Positions 24,886 to 33,477 of a stretch of DNA of 35,963 bases are shown here, piece by piece (positions within the stretch are counted from its first letter, which is position 1; every line of letters starts with the position of its first letter). A model generated the notes under the pieces. It worked only from the letters and a program-made list of their open reading frames with translations. It made no database searches and was not told the origin of the DNA. Origin of the DNA: Flammeovirgaceae bacterium (GTDB lineage: Bacteria; Bacteroidota; Bacteroidia; Cytophagales; Cyclobacteriaceae); assembly GCA_002691385.1 (NCBI GenBank), contig NZHT01000102.1, positions 25,117-61,079 of the forward strand, given 5' to 3'. A program made the position numbers and the translations under genes.

Positions 24886-27075
24886 ATGAAAATAAAAATA
24901 GTTATTGGCTTGATGCTCATTTTGCAGAGTAGCTTGACCTTTTCTCAATCTTCTATTATTGGTTTTGAAGCCACTCAAGTGGCTCAACAAAAAGATCTCG
25001 AAGCAGAGTTTGATAAAATACTTTCATCTGAGAACCTAGATCAATGGATGAAATTAATGTCTGGAGAGCCCCATTATTTGGGAACCGCGTATGGGCGAAA
25101 AAATGCTGAATGGATGGTCAAGAAATTTAAATCATGGGGATATGATGCCAAAATTGAGACCTATCAGGTATTGTTTCCTTATCCAAAAGTACGTTTATTG
25201 GAGTTGATAGCACCAAACAATTATAAAGCAAAATTAACTGCCGTTCCAGTCCCAGGCGACGCCTATACTGATCAAGGAGATGCCTTGCTGCCAAGTTACA
25301 ATGCTTTTTCTACGGATGGAGATGTGACTGCAGAGCTAGTATTTGTAAATTATGGTATTCCGGCAGATTACGAGGAATTGGAAAAGAGAGGGATAGATGT
25401 CAAAGGGAAAATTGTTATTGCTAAATACTATGGTTCTTGGAGGGGTATCAAACCTAAATTGGCAGCAGAGAAAGGTGCCATTGGGTGTATTATTTATTCA
25501 GATCCGAAGGATGATGGGTTTTATGCTGGGGACGTATACCCCAAAGGAGCTTTTAAAAATGCTACAGGTGTACAAAGGGGATCCGTAATGGACATGCCGC
25601 TGTATCCGGGTGATGTACTGACCCCGGGCTATGGAGCTACTAAAAACGCTAAGAGAATCGACCGCAAGGATGCCCCTACCATTACAAAAATTCCGGTTTT
25701 ACCGATTTCATACGAAGATGCTTTGCCCTTGTTGGCGGCCCTTGAAGGGCAAGTGGCACCCACTTCGTGGCGAGGAGCGTTGCCCATTACTTACCACATT
25801 GGACCTGGACCCGCAAAGGTTCATTTAAAACTGACTTTTGATTGGCAATTAAAACCTGCTCATAACGTGATTGCCAAGCTCAAGGGGACAGATTTTCCCA
25901 ATCAGTGGGTCATCAGAGGAAATCATCACGATGCCTGGGTACATGGAGCTGCTGATCCTGTAAGCGGGATGGTTGCCTTGCTGGAGGAGGCTAGAGCAGT
26001 AGGCATGCTTGCAAAAGCAGGACAAGCGCCAAAAAGAACCCTCATATATTGTGCATGGGATGCTGAAGAGCCAGGTCTGATTGGTTCTACCGAATGGGTG
26101 GAAGATCATCTTGAAGAACTGCAACAAAAAACGGTGGCCTATATCAATACAGATGGGAATGGCCGGGGATTTTTAGGTGTAGGGGGATCACATTCTCTTC
26201 AAGCCATGGTAAAGGAGGTAGCCATAGATGTGATCGATCCTCAAAAAGGAGTTTCTGTCGCCGAAAGAGTTGGGGCTAGAGATTTATTGAATGGAGGAGA
26301 TGGTAATCTGGGGTTATACGCCTTAGGATCCGGCTCTGATTATACGCCTTTTATTCAACATGCAGGCATTGCAGCACTCAACATTGGATTTGGAGGTGAA
26401 AATTCGGGAGGAGAATACCATACTATTTATGATACTTATGAGCATTATAAAAGATTCAAGGACCCGGACATGGCTTATGGTGTTGTATTGGCTAAAACAG
26501 CGGGACGTATAGTCTTGAGGTTGGCCAATGCTGAGGTATTGCCTTTTGAATTTGAGGCATGGTATAGCACCGTTCAGGGCTATTTAAAAGAAATAAATGA
26601 CTTGACAAATATGATGCGTGGGGCAGTTGAGCAGCATAATGCCTTCATTGATAAAAAGGTATTTTCTTTGACCGCAGATCCAACAAAACCCTTCAATCAG
26701 CCCACTAAGAAAGCCATTGTACCTTATGTTGATTTTTCGCCTCTATACAATGTCCTGGCTAGTCTCAAAGTTACGGTAGAAGCTTTAGGTGAAAAGTCCC
26801 TTGCTTCCGTGACCTCAAAAGATGCCCTCAATGACAAACTTATGCATGCTGAACAGGTTTTGACTTTTGCTTCAGGTCTACCTAGGAGAAGTTGGTACCG
26901 GCATCAAATTTACGCCCCGGGTTTTTATACAGGGTATGGTGTCAAAACACTTCCAGGTGTAAGAGAGGCGATCGAACAAGAAAATTGGGAGGAATGTCGG
27001 GATCAGGTGATTATTTTGACTACGACGCTTCAAAATTTTGATACCCATTTGCAGAGTATATTGGTCTTGAATTAA
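24886..27075 (+). CDS. Secreted M28 metallopeptidase (PSMA/glutamate carboxypeptidase II-like)
   Basis: The 729-residue protein has a signal peptide (about 1-20, cut near TFSQ), a PA-domain insert (about 100-290), the di-zinc M28 catalytic domain and a C-terminal helical domain like the transferrin receptor dimerisation domain. The zinc-site residues line up with human PSMA: His347 in GNHHDAW, Asp357 in ADPVSG, Glu394-Glu395 in WDAEEPG, Asp423 in NTDGNG, and His512 in EYHTIYD; the spacing of the first five is the same as in PSMA. It probably acts in the periplasm or outside as a carboxypeptidase or aminopeptidase on small peptides. Its stop overlaps the start of the arginase-family gene (TAATG). 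Confidence 0.92.
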   Translation: MKIKIVIGLMLILQSSLTFSQSSIIGFEATQVAQQKDLEAEFDKILSSENLDQWMKLMSGEPHYLGTAYGRKNAEWMVKKFKSWGYDAKIETYQVLFPYPKVRLLELIAPNNYKAKLTAVPVPGDAYTDQGDALLPSYNAFSTDGDVTAELVFVNYGIPADYEELEKRGIDVKGKIVIAKYYGSWRGIKPKLAAEKGAIGCIIYSDPKDDGFYAGDVYPKGAFKNATGVQRGSVMDMPLYPGDVLTPGYGATKNAKRIDRKDAPTITKIPVLPISYEDALPLLAALEGQVAPTSWRGALPITYHIGPGPAKVHLKLTFDWQLKPAHNVIAKLKGTDFPNQWVIRGNHHDAWVHGAADPVSGMVALLEEARAVGMLAKAGQAPKRTLIYCAWDAEEPGLIGSTEWVEDHLEELQQKTVAYINTDGNGRGFLGVGGSHSLQAMVKEVAIDVIDPQKGVSVAERVGARDLLNGGDGNLGLYALGSGSDYTPFIQHAGIAALNIGFGGENSGGEYHTIYDTYEHYKRFKDPDMAYGVVLAKTAGRIVLRLANAEVLPFEFEAWYSTVQGYLKEINDLTNMMRGAVEQHNAFIDKKVFSLTADPTKPFNQPTKKAIVPYVDFSPLYNVLASLKVTVEALGEKSLASVTSKDALNDKLMHAEQVLTFASGLPRRSWYRHQIYAPGFYTGYGVKTLPGVREAIEQENWEECRDQVIILTTTLQNFDTHLQSILVLN

Positions 27076-27908
27076 TGCCTATAAGTCGTGCGAAAATCTC
27101 CACCCTCAAGCCTTGGGATATTGCCCTAATAGGTATCCCTTTTGACGATCATTCTTCATTTCTCAAAGGGCCATCTAACGCACCTCCATTGATCATCGAG
27201 GCCATCGAGAGTGACTCTGCAAATTATTTTACTGAAGATTTGATTGATTTAGAGGATCATCCAAATGTCTGCTGGTTGGGCAATGCCTCGCTTAGGGATT
27301 ATTTTGATATTGAGTCCATTATTGCCGAAATTCTAAAGAGAGGGGCTATTCCTTTTTCAATAGGCGGTGACCATTCCATTACCTATCCGATTCTGAAGGC
27401 TATGTCAGCTTCTTATTCTAACTTAAGTATTTTGCATTTTGATGCCCATGGGGATTTATATGATTCATTGGATGGAAATCGACATTCACATGCCAGTCCA
27501 TTTGCCCGAATTATGGAAGAGGGATTGTCCCAAGCTTTAATTCAGGTAGGTATTCGGACTTTGAATGACCATCAACAAACACAAGCGAATAAGTTTGGTG
27601 TTAAGGTCATAGACATGAGAAATTGGTCACCTGACATAGAGTTAAATTTATCGGGATCCGTTTATTTAAGCTTTGATATGGATGTCCTGGATCCGGCCTT
27701 TGCTCCTGGAGTTTCTCATCACGAGCCGGGAGGTTTCACAACCCGAGAGGTATTGCGGATGATACAAAAACTTGATTTGAATATTGTTGGCCTTGATTTG
27801 GTAGAGTACAATCCTAATCGTGATCTGAATGGGATTACCGCCATGACAGCAGCAAAAATTATAAAGGAGTTGCTGGCAAAGATGTTATCACTTAATAAAT
27901 CATTTTAA
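27075..27908 (+). CDS. Arginase/agmatinase-family ureohydrolase
   Basis: The 277-residue enzyme belongs to the binuclear manganese ureohydrolases (arginase, agmatinase, formiminoglutamase). All metal ligands are present: His100 in GGDHS, Asp123, His125 and Asp127 in HFDAHGDLYD, and Asp201 and Asp203 in SFDMDVLDP. The region after the second motif (NRHSHASPFARIMEEG) and the loop GVSHHEPGG are more like agmatinase or guanidinobutyrase than arginase, but the substrate is not certain. Translational coupling with the upstream secreted peptidase might link peptide breakdown to amino acid use. Its stop is only four bases from the stop of the convergent permease gene. Confidence 0.88.
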   Translation: MPISRAKISTLKPWDIALIGIPFDDHSSFLKGPSNAPPLIIEAIESDSANYFTEDLIDLEDHPNVCWLGNASLRDYFDIESIIAEILKRGAIPFSIGGDHSITYPILKAMSASYSNLSILHFDAHGDLYDSLDGNRHSHASPFARIMEEGLSQALIQVGIRTLNDHQQTQANKFGVKVIDMRNWSPDIELNLSGSVYLSFDMDVLDPAFAPGVSHHEPGGFTTREVLRMIQKLDLNIVGLDLVEYNPNRDLNGITAMTAAKIIKELLAKMLSLNKSF

Positions 27909-27912
27909 TTTA

Positions 27913-30474
27913 TTAAGTTTGATTTCTCAAAACCGTTAAAGGGGATTGTCGCACGATAGTGCGACTGTTGAAAAGGCCAATAAATACGGTCAGGGAAGTG
28001 ATACCGAAAAAGAAGCCCATGATTTCCAGTAAGTTGGGCAAATAGGTAAATTCAAAAATAAAATAACCCAATAGACTTGTAAAAACAACGGCCAAAAAGA
28101 GTCCTGCCAATGCCCCTAATCCTCCCAAAAAGAAATATTCGGCCGCTATGATCTTCCATAATTGGGCTTTTGAAGCTCCCATGGTCCGAAGCAAAACATT
28201 TTCTCGCATGCGTTGAAACTTACTCAGTATAATGGCACTGATCATGACTATTAATCCAGTACCAATACTAAATAAGGCCATGAATTGAATCACAAAGGCT
28301 ACTTTAGACAAGAGATCTTCAATTGTCTTCAAGATGAGTTCTAGATCAATGATCGACACATTGGGATGTTGTCTTACAATGGCTTGCTGGTAGCGTGCAG
28401 AAACATCATTTTGATTAATTCGGGTGATGAGAACATGAAATTGAGGCGCTTGTTCTAAAACTCCAGTAGGGAACAAGACTAAAAAATTAGTTTGGACCCG
28501 ACGCCAATCTACTTCTCGAAAACTGCCTATATAGGTTTTTATCAATGCTCCTTGCACATTAAAGAGCAATTGATCCCCAATATGAAGGCCTAAGTTTTCG
28601 GCATAACCATTGGATATTGAAACAAATATGGAATCATCTGGATTTTTTAATGTTCCCTGCCATGTCCCTTCAGAGATGGTTTCTGAACTGATTAATGTAT
28701 CTCGATAGGTCACGCGATATTCTCGATTAAATGCCCATTTTGGAAGGTCAATAGTGGAGTCGGCGTCGGCTTGATCACGTGTTTGATTATTGATTTCTAA
28801 CAACCGCATGGTCACTACAGGCACTTCTTGCAGCACCGGAAGATCATATTCTTCAGTCAAGTTCCTAATTTCTTCTTTTTGGTTCGTTTGAATATCAAAA
28901 AGTATTGTATTAGGCCGTTCATTTTTACCACTCATAGATACTCGATCGACAAGCAATCCTTGCATGAAATATAACATCGCTAAAAATGCGGTGCTCAAAC
29001 CCAAAGTTGTCACTAAGATCACCGTTTGATTATTGGGTCTATAGAGGTTTGAAATGCCTTGACGCCATACAAATCCCATCTGCTTGGGCAGGAGTTTTTT
29101 AAGTAGAGTATTCAGGCCATGGGCGAGGGCGTATAACAAGGCCAATGCTGCTAAAAGAATGGAAATATTGATTAACGCATTCAACGCATCTTTAAGTTGC
29201 CAAAACATGATCAGGTATAAGAAGATTAGAATACTCCCAATGATACTAATAAAAGGCTGATCTAATTTGAGTTTTAAAGATTCATATCCAAAACGAATGG
29301 CGGCGAGGGGACTTACTTTTCTCAATCCAATAAGTGACAGTAATCCAAAAAGGATAGAAGTCACCACACCAATAATCAATCCTGCGATAATTGCTGGCCA
29401 ATAAATGATTGGCTGAATATCAAAGGGAATAAATGATTTTGCGATTTCCGGTAAGTAAAGATGAATGATAACTCCCAAAATGCAACCAATAGTTGCCCCT
29501 ATGAGTCCAAAAAATCCCACTTGAATTAAATAAATATTGATGGCTTCTTTGGCCTGCATTCCCATGCAGCGCAGCACCGCTACAATTTGCACTTTACTTT
29601 TGATGTATACAAAAATTGAGCTAGAAACACCCAAACATCCGAGCAGTAAGGCAGCAAATGCGATCAGTTCCAAAAATGAGGAAAGATCTCTAAAAGCCCT
29701 GCCCGTTTGTGCTTTTCGATCGTTGACATCATCGACATCATAACCTGCCTCCTCAAGAATATTTCTTGATTCTTCAAAAACATTCGTTGTATCCATTTCT
29801 GGATGAAATTGAAAATAAGTGATATAGTTGATTACGCTTCCCTTCTGTATCAGTCCAGTCTCATTTAAATACTTTAGGGGAATATATACCACCGGTGCAA
29901 CCGATGAACCGACATCGCTTTGTCCGGGAATCTTCTGTATTTTTCCGACGACTTCAAAGCTGATATTTCCAACCTTAATGGAATCACCCAAGTGAACTCC
30001 AAATTGGAGCATTAATTTTTCATCTACTAAGGCTTTTTGCGCCTCTCGAAAATCTTGTGCGGCCTTACCTGGCACTGTTTCTATGTCTCCATAATAAGGA
30101 TATTTCCCTTCTAAAGCCCGAATTTGTACCAAACGGGTGCCATCTGTTCTTGGAAACCGGACCATTGAAGCAAAATAAACTTCATTAGATTCATCTTTAC
30201 TTAGTCGGGACATTTGGAAAAATAACGAATCGGGTAACTCAGCTTTACCACGCACAGAAACATCTGCACCCAGCAAGTTTTTTGCTTGGCCGTCGATTTC
30301 ATCCATGAGATTTTCTCTAAACGAAGTAATACCCACGAGCGCACCAATACCTAATGAAATAGAAGCGATAAAGAGTAATAATTTACCGCGACTTCTTCTA
30401 CTATCTCTCCAGGCCATTTTCCAGGGCCAAGAGCGAGCGTATCTGATTTTTTTTAATGGAGAATTTTTATTCAC
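27913..30474 (-). CDS. ABC transporter permease, YbbP-like (FtsX superfamily)
   Basis: The 853-residue permease has an N-terminal membrane anchor (about 28-50), a large periplasmic domain (to about 260), a block of three or more membrane segments (about 262-400) with the FtsX-type pattern KVQIVAVLRCMGMQAKEA, two further central segments, a second periplasmic domain (about 515-720), and a C-terminal FtsX block with RENVLLRTMGASKAQLWKI. This duplicated design is that of YbbP (COG3127), not of the shorter MacB or LolC/E. It starts 15 bases after the ATPase gene stop. In E. coli ybbAP is next to tesA, as here. The substrate is unknown; removal of lipid or small molecules from the inner membrane is a common suggestion. 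Confidence 0.88.
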   Translation of the reverse strand: MNKNSPLKKIRYARSWPWKMAWRDSRRSRGKLLLFIASISLGIGALVGITSFRENLMDEIDGQAKNLLGADVSVRGKAELPDSLFFQMSRLSKDESNEVYFASMVRFPRTDGTRLVQIRALEGKYPYYGDIETVPGKAAQDFREAQKALVDEKLMLQFGVHLGDSIKVGNISFEVVGKIQKIPGQSDVGSSVAPVVYIPLKYLNETGLIQKGSVINYITYFQFHPEMDTTNVFEESRNILEEAGYDVDDVNDRKAQTGRAFRDLSSFLELIAFAALLLGCLGVSSSIFVYIKSKVQIVAVLRCMGMQAKEAINIYLIQVGFFGLIGATIGCILGVIIHLYLPEIAKSFIPFDIQPIIYWPAIIAGLIIGVVTSILFGLLSLIGLRKVSPLAAIRFGYESLKLKLDQPFISIIGSILIFLYLIMFWQLKDALNALINISILLAALALLYALAHGLNTLLKKLLPKQMGFVWRQGISNLYRPNNQTVILVTTLGLSTAFLAMLYFMQGLLVDRVSMSGKNERPNTILFDIQTNQKEEIRNLTEEYDLPVLQEVPVVTMRLLEINNQTRDQADADSTIDLPKWAFNREYRVTYRDTLISSETISEGTWQGTLKNPDDSIFVSISNGYAENLGLHIGDQLLFNVQGALIKTYIGSFREVDWRRVQTNFLVLFPTGVLEQAPQFHVLITRINQNDVSARYQQAIVRQHPNVSIIDLELILKTIEDLLSKVAFVIQFMALFSIGTGLIVMISAIILSKFQRMRENVLLRTMGASKAQLWKIIAAEYFFLGGLGALAGLFLAVVFTSLLGYFIFEFTYLPNLLEIMGFFFGITSLTVFIGLFNSRTIVRQSPLTVLRNQT

Positions 30475-30489
30475 GTTTTAAAGTCTATT

Positions 30490-31158
30490 TTAATGAATGA
30501 TGATTCCCCCTTTGATTTTTATAATTTGATGAGTCTTTTGAGCAAGTTCTAAGTCATGGGTAACGATGATCAATGTTGTTCCTTTTTCTTTGTTAATCTC
30601 AAAGAGTAAGGCTTCAATCGATTTTCCTGTTTCTTCATCTAGGTTTCCTGTAGGTTCATCAGCAAAAAGGATTTCAGGATTGTTTGAAAAGGCTCTGGCA
30701 ATGGCGACGCGCTGCTGTTCACCTCCTGATAGTTGAGAGGGGTAATGATTTTTACGTGCATCTAAACCGACTCTTTTGAGCAAGGCAATAGAGGGCTCCA
30801 TGGTGTTTTTTACACCGCGAAGCTCTAAAGGAACACGGACATTTTCAAGGGCCGTTAAGGTAGGGATCAATTGAAAATTTTGGAAAACAAAACCAATATT
30901 TTGATTGCGAACTTGCGCTAATTCATCTTCATTAAGTTTATTTAGCGAGATCTCATTCAAGATGACTTCCCCTTCCGTCACACGATCTAATCCGGCACAA
31001 AGACCAAGCAGTGTCGTTTTCCCACTGCCTGAGGGACCAATAATAGCTACAGATTCCCCTTTAAGTACAGAAAAATTAATATCCTTGAGTACTGTGAGTG
31101 AGTTATTTTTTGAACCATATACCTTAGATAATCCCTTAACTTTTAGAATTTCAAACAT
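30490..31158 (-). CDS. ABC transporter ATP-binding protein, YbbA/LolD-type
   Basis: The 222-residue ATPase has Walker A GPSGSGKTT (41-49), Q-loop in FVFQNFQLIP (91-100), signature LSGGEQQRVAIARA (144-157), Walker B ILFADEP (164-170) and the H-loop histidine in IIVTHD. It belongs to the MacB/LolD/YbbA group that powers FtsX-type permeases, and is the partner of the YbbP-like gene directly downstream. The 162-base region upstream is shared with the divergent esterase gene. It is complete with no oddity. Confidence 0.95.
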   Translation of the reverse strand: MFEILKVKGLSKVYGSKNNSLTVLKDINFSVLKGESVAIIGPSGSGKTTLLGLCAGLDRVTEGEVILNEISLNKLNEDELAQVRNQNIGFVFQNFQLIPTLTALENVRVPLELRGVKNTMEPSIALLKRVGLDARKNHYPSQLSGGEQQRVAIARAFSNNPEILFADEPTGNLDEETGKSIEALLFEINKEKGTTLIIVTHDLELAQKTHQIIKIKGGIIIH

Positions 31159-31320
31159 GTCCTACAATAATAAAACAGCTAATGTTATATAAGAGGTTAA
31201 AAAAGGTTAAAGTTCCTTTTTAATTTTAAAAGGCCCATTCGTAGATTCATATCTTTAATGTTCCCTTTTGAACATAAATGCATTTACTTGCCTAATTTAC
31301 AACTTAATTAAGACAAAATT

Positions 31321-31998
31321 ATGAGACTTTTAATGGGTGTCCTAGGACTTTTATGTATAGAATGTCAGGGGCCAAAAAAAGAAAAAATGAATGTCATTTT
31401 GCAGGGGAAAGAGGTTCCAAAACCTTTACCGGCTACTCAAAAAAGGGTAATTTTATTTTTTGGGAACAGCATTACCGCTGGATACCAATTAGATATGAAT
31501 CAGGCATTTCCGGCAATAATTAAGCAAAAAATAGATTCTTTGGCTTTAAATTATCAGGTTATTAATGCCGGATTAAGTGGGGAAACCACTGCCAGTGGTA
31601 AGAATAGGATAGATTGGGTATTGAGGACGATACCGGATATATTTATTTTGGAATTAGGAGCAAATGATGGTCTTAGGGGACTCCCTTTGCGGGAGACACA
31701 CAAAAATCTACAAATTATCATTGATAAAGTAAAATTGATAAATCCTGAAGTGAAAATTATCATTGCTGGAATGGAAGTTCCTCCAAATTTAGGGGAAGCT
31801 TATACGCGTCAGTTTCGTAATATTTTTTCAGACCTTTCCAAAAATAATGCAGCAGTACTTATCCCTTTTTTGCTTGTAGATGTTGCAGGAAGACCTAATC
31901 TAAATTTGACTGATGGCATTCACCCTACTCCAGAAGGTCATCTTTTGGTAGCTGAATTGGTCTGGGAAACTTTGTTGCCGCTTTTAGAATTGAATTGA
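31321..31998 (+). CDS. SGNH-type esterase/lysophospholipase, TesA-like
   Basis: The 225-residue protein is an SGNH hydrolase: the nucleophile is Ser50 in FGNSITAGY, the oxyanion-hole residues are in NAGLSGETT and GAND (Asn115), and the C-terminal catalytic pair is Asp198/His201 in DGIHPTPEGH. It resembles TesA (thioesterase I/lysophospholipase L1/arylesterase). The N-terminus is short and hydrophobic and ends LLCIECQGPKKEK; Cys15 could be lipidated, but the Glu just before it is not a usual lipobox residue. The gene diverges from a YbbA/YbbP-like ABC transporter, as in E. coli tesA-ybbAP, and its TGA overlaps the next ATG by one base. Confidence 0.9.
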   Translation: MRLLMGVLGLLCIECQGPKKEKMNVILQGKEVPKPLPATQKRVILFFGNSITAGYQLDMNQAFPAIIKQKIDSLALNYQVINAGLSGETTASGKNRIDWVLRTIPDIFILELGANDGLRGLPLRETHKNLQIIIDKVKLINPEVKIIIAGMEVPPNLGEAYTRQFRNIFSDLSKNNAAVLIPFLLVDVAGRPNLNLTDGIHPTPEGHLLVAELVWETLLPLLELN

Positions 31999-33359
31999 TG
32001 GATATAGAAAGAATTGAATATTTTTTTATTCAAGGCGCTAATTTTGTATGGGGCTTGCCGCTGCTCATACTTTTGTTGGGAGGGGGATTTTTCTTTATAA
32101 TGTATTCAAGGTTGCTACCTTTTAAATATTTGAAACACGGTTTGGAGGTGTTGACAGGGAAATATGATCAGGTTAATGATGTAGGAGAGATCAGCCATTT
32201 TCAGGCATTGGCTAGTCATTTGGCGGCAACTATCGGTATGGGTAATATCAGCGGTGTAGCTGTAGCCATTGCCACAGGAGGCCCAGGGGCAATTTTTTGG
32301 ATGTGGGTCAGTGCTCTTTTTGGGATGTCTACTAAATTTTTTACTTGTACCCTGGCGGTTATGTATCGGGGAAAAGACTCCAATGGAGACGTTCAGGGAG
32401 GTCCTATGTATGTCATAGAAGAGGGAATGGGTATAAAATGGCGCCCTTTGGCTGTTTTTTTTTGTTTGGCGGGGGTTTTTGGTGCTACTCCAATTTTTCA
32501 ATCAAATCAAATCATTGCCGCGGCCAATGAGATTATTTTTCAGCCAGCTGGAATAGAAGCTTCTTTATTTGGAGACTTGGTCATGGGACTTGTACTGACT
32601 CTTTTGACGGGAATCGTTATTTTTGGAGGGATACAACGGATTGGTATTTGGGCAGCACGTTTGGTGCCGGCGATGGTTATACTTTATTTAATCAGTGTAG
32701 CCTGTATACTTTTTTTAAATACGTCAAAGATTATCCCCTCTTTATTATTGATTTTAGAGGATGCCTTTGCAGCAAATGCGGTTTTGGGAGGTGCGATTGG
32801 CGCAATTATTTTGGCTGGTGCACGTCGTGCGGCATTTTCTAATGAAGCAGGTATCGGTACGGCTCCAATGATGCATGGTGCAACTAGAACGGAAGAACCC
32901 ATCAGAGAAGGGCTCGTGGCCATGCTGGGACCTGCCATTGACACTTTATTGGTATGTACTTTAACGGGGTTATGTATTTTAGTGACCGGAGTTTGGGAAT
33001 CGAGTGATTCGAGTGGGATTGCCTTGACCGTTGAAGCTTTTCAGATTAGTCTTCCACGGATGGGGTCCTACATTTTGGCATTGTGCGTGTTGATATTTGG
33101 TTTTACAACTATTCTAGGATTGTCTTATTATGGCCGTAAATGCTTGTCTTTTGTCATAGGGGCTAAGTACGGATGGTATTTTAATTATTGGTATGTAGGT
33201 ATAATCATTGTAGGATCAGTGGCAACATTGGGTGGGGTAGTAAGCCTGATTGATATGGCGTATGGTCTGATGGCCTTTCCTACCATGATTTCTGCGGTCA
33301 TATTAGCACCTAAAGTGATGAAAGCAGCTAATATTTATTTCACAAAGATTGAAAATTAG
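31998..33359 (+). CDS. Sodium:alanine symporter family protein (AGCS)
   Basis: The 453-residue protein has about ten to eleven membrane segments and the AGCS signature GGPGAIFWMW at residues 94-103, with NISGVAVAIATGG just before. A second typical region is RRAAFSNEAGIGTAPMMHGA. It should import alanine or glycine together with sodium. The ATG at 31998 shares one base with the esterase stop; a TTG one codon earlier is a less likely start. Coupling to the esterase gene suggests one transcript, although no functional link is apparent. Confidence 0.93.
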   Translation: MDIERIEYFFIQGANFVWGLPLLILLLGGGFFFIMYSRLLPFKYLKHGLEVLTGKYDQVNDVGEISHFQALASHLAATIGMGNISGVAVAIATGGPGAIFWMWVSALFGMSTKFFTCTLAVMYRGKDSNGDVQGGPMYVIEEGMGIKWRPLAVFFCLAGVFGATPIFQSNQIIAAANEIIFQPAGIEASLFGDLVMGLVLTLLTGIVIFGGIQRIGIWAARLVPAMVILYLISVACILFLNTSKIIPSLLLILEDAFAANAVLGGAIGAIILAGARRAAFSNEAGIGTAPMMHGATRTEEPIREGLVAMLGPAIDTLLVCTLTGLCILVTGVWESSDSSGIALTVEAFQISLPRMGSYILALCVLIFGFTTILGLSYYGRKCLSFVIGAKYGWYFNYWYVGIIIVGSVATLGGVVSLIDMAYGLMAFPTMISAVILAPKVMKAANIYFTKIEN

Positions 33360-33444
33360 CTTTGATTTATAGGCTTGTTCTACTTTTCACTATTAAATCA
33401 CAGGGATTGACTTAAGCATAGTCATTTAAAATAGGATAACTCTA

Positions 33445-33452
33445 TATATTTG
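33445..33452 (+). promoter_or_regulatory. Candidate -7 element upstream of trkA
   Basis: TATATTTG fits the TAnnTTTG consensus, 26 bases before the trkA ATG. The predicted transcript start (about 33459) would fall just before a six-codon leader frame at 33461-33481. No clear -33 element is seen. Confidence 0.38.
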
Positions 33453-33477
33453 CAAGGACCATGAGGGTAAAAAATAC

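Noticed and set aside
24881-24889. Two-codon frame ATG CTA TGA overlapping the M28 peptidase start
   Set aside because: Such a minimal frame occurs easily by chance and no leader function can be argued from it.
31314-31321. Minus-strand TAATTTTG as a promoter for the ABC transporter genes
   Set aside because: It matches the -7 consensus but lies about 155 bases upstream, overlaps the esterase start codon and has no -33 partner; such AT-rich octamers occur by chance.
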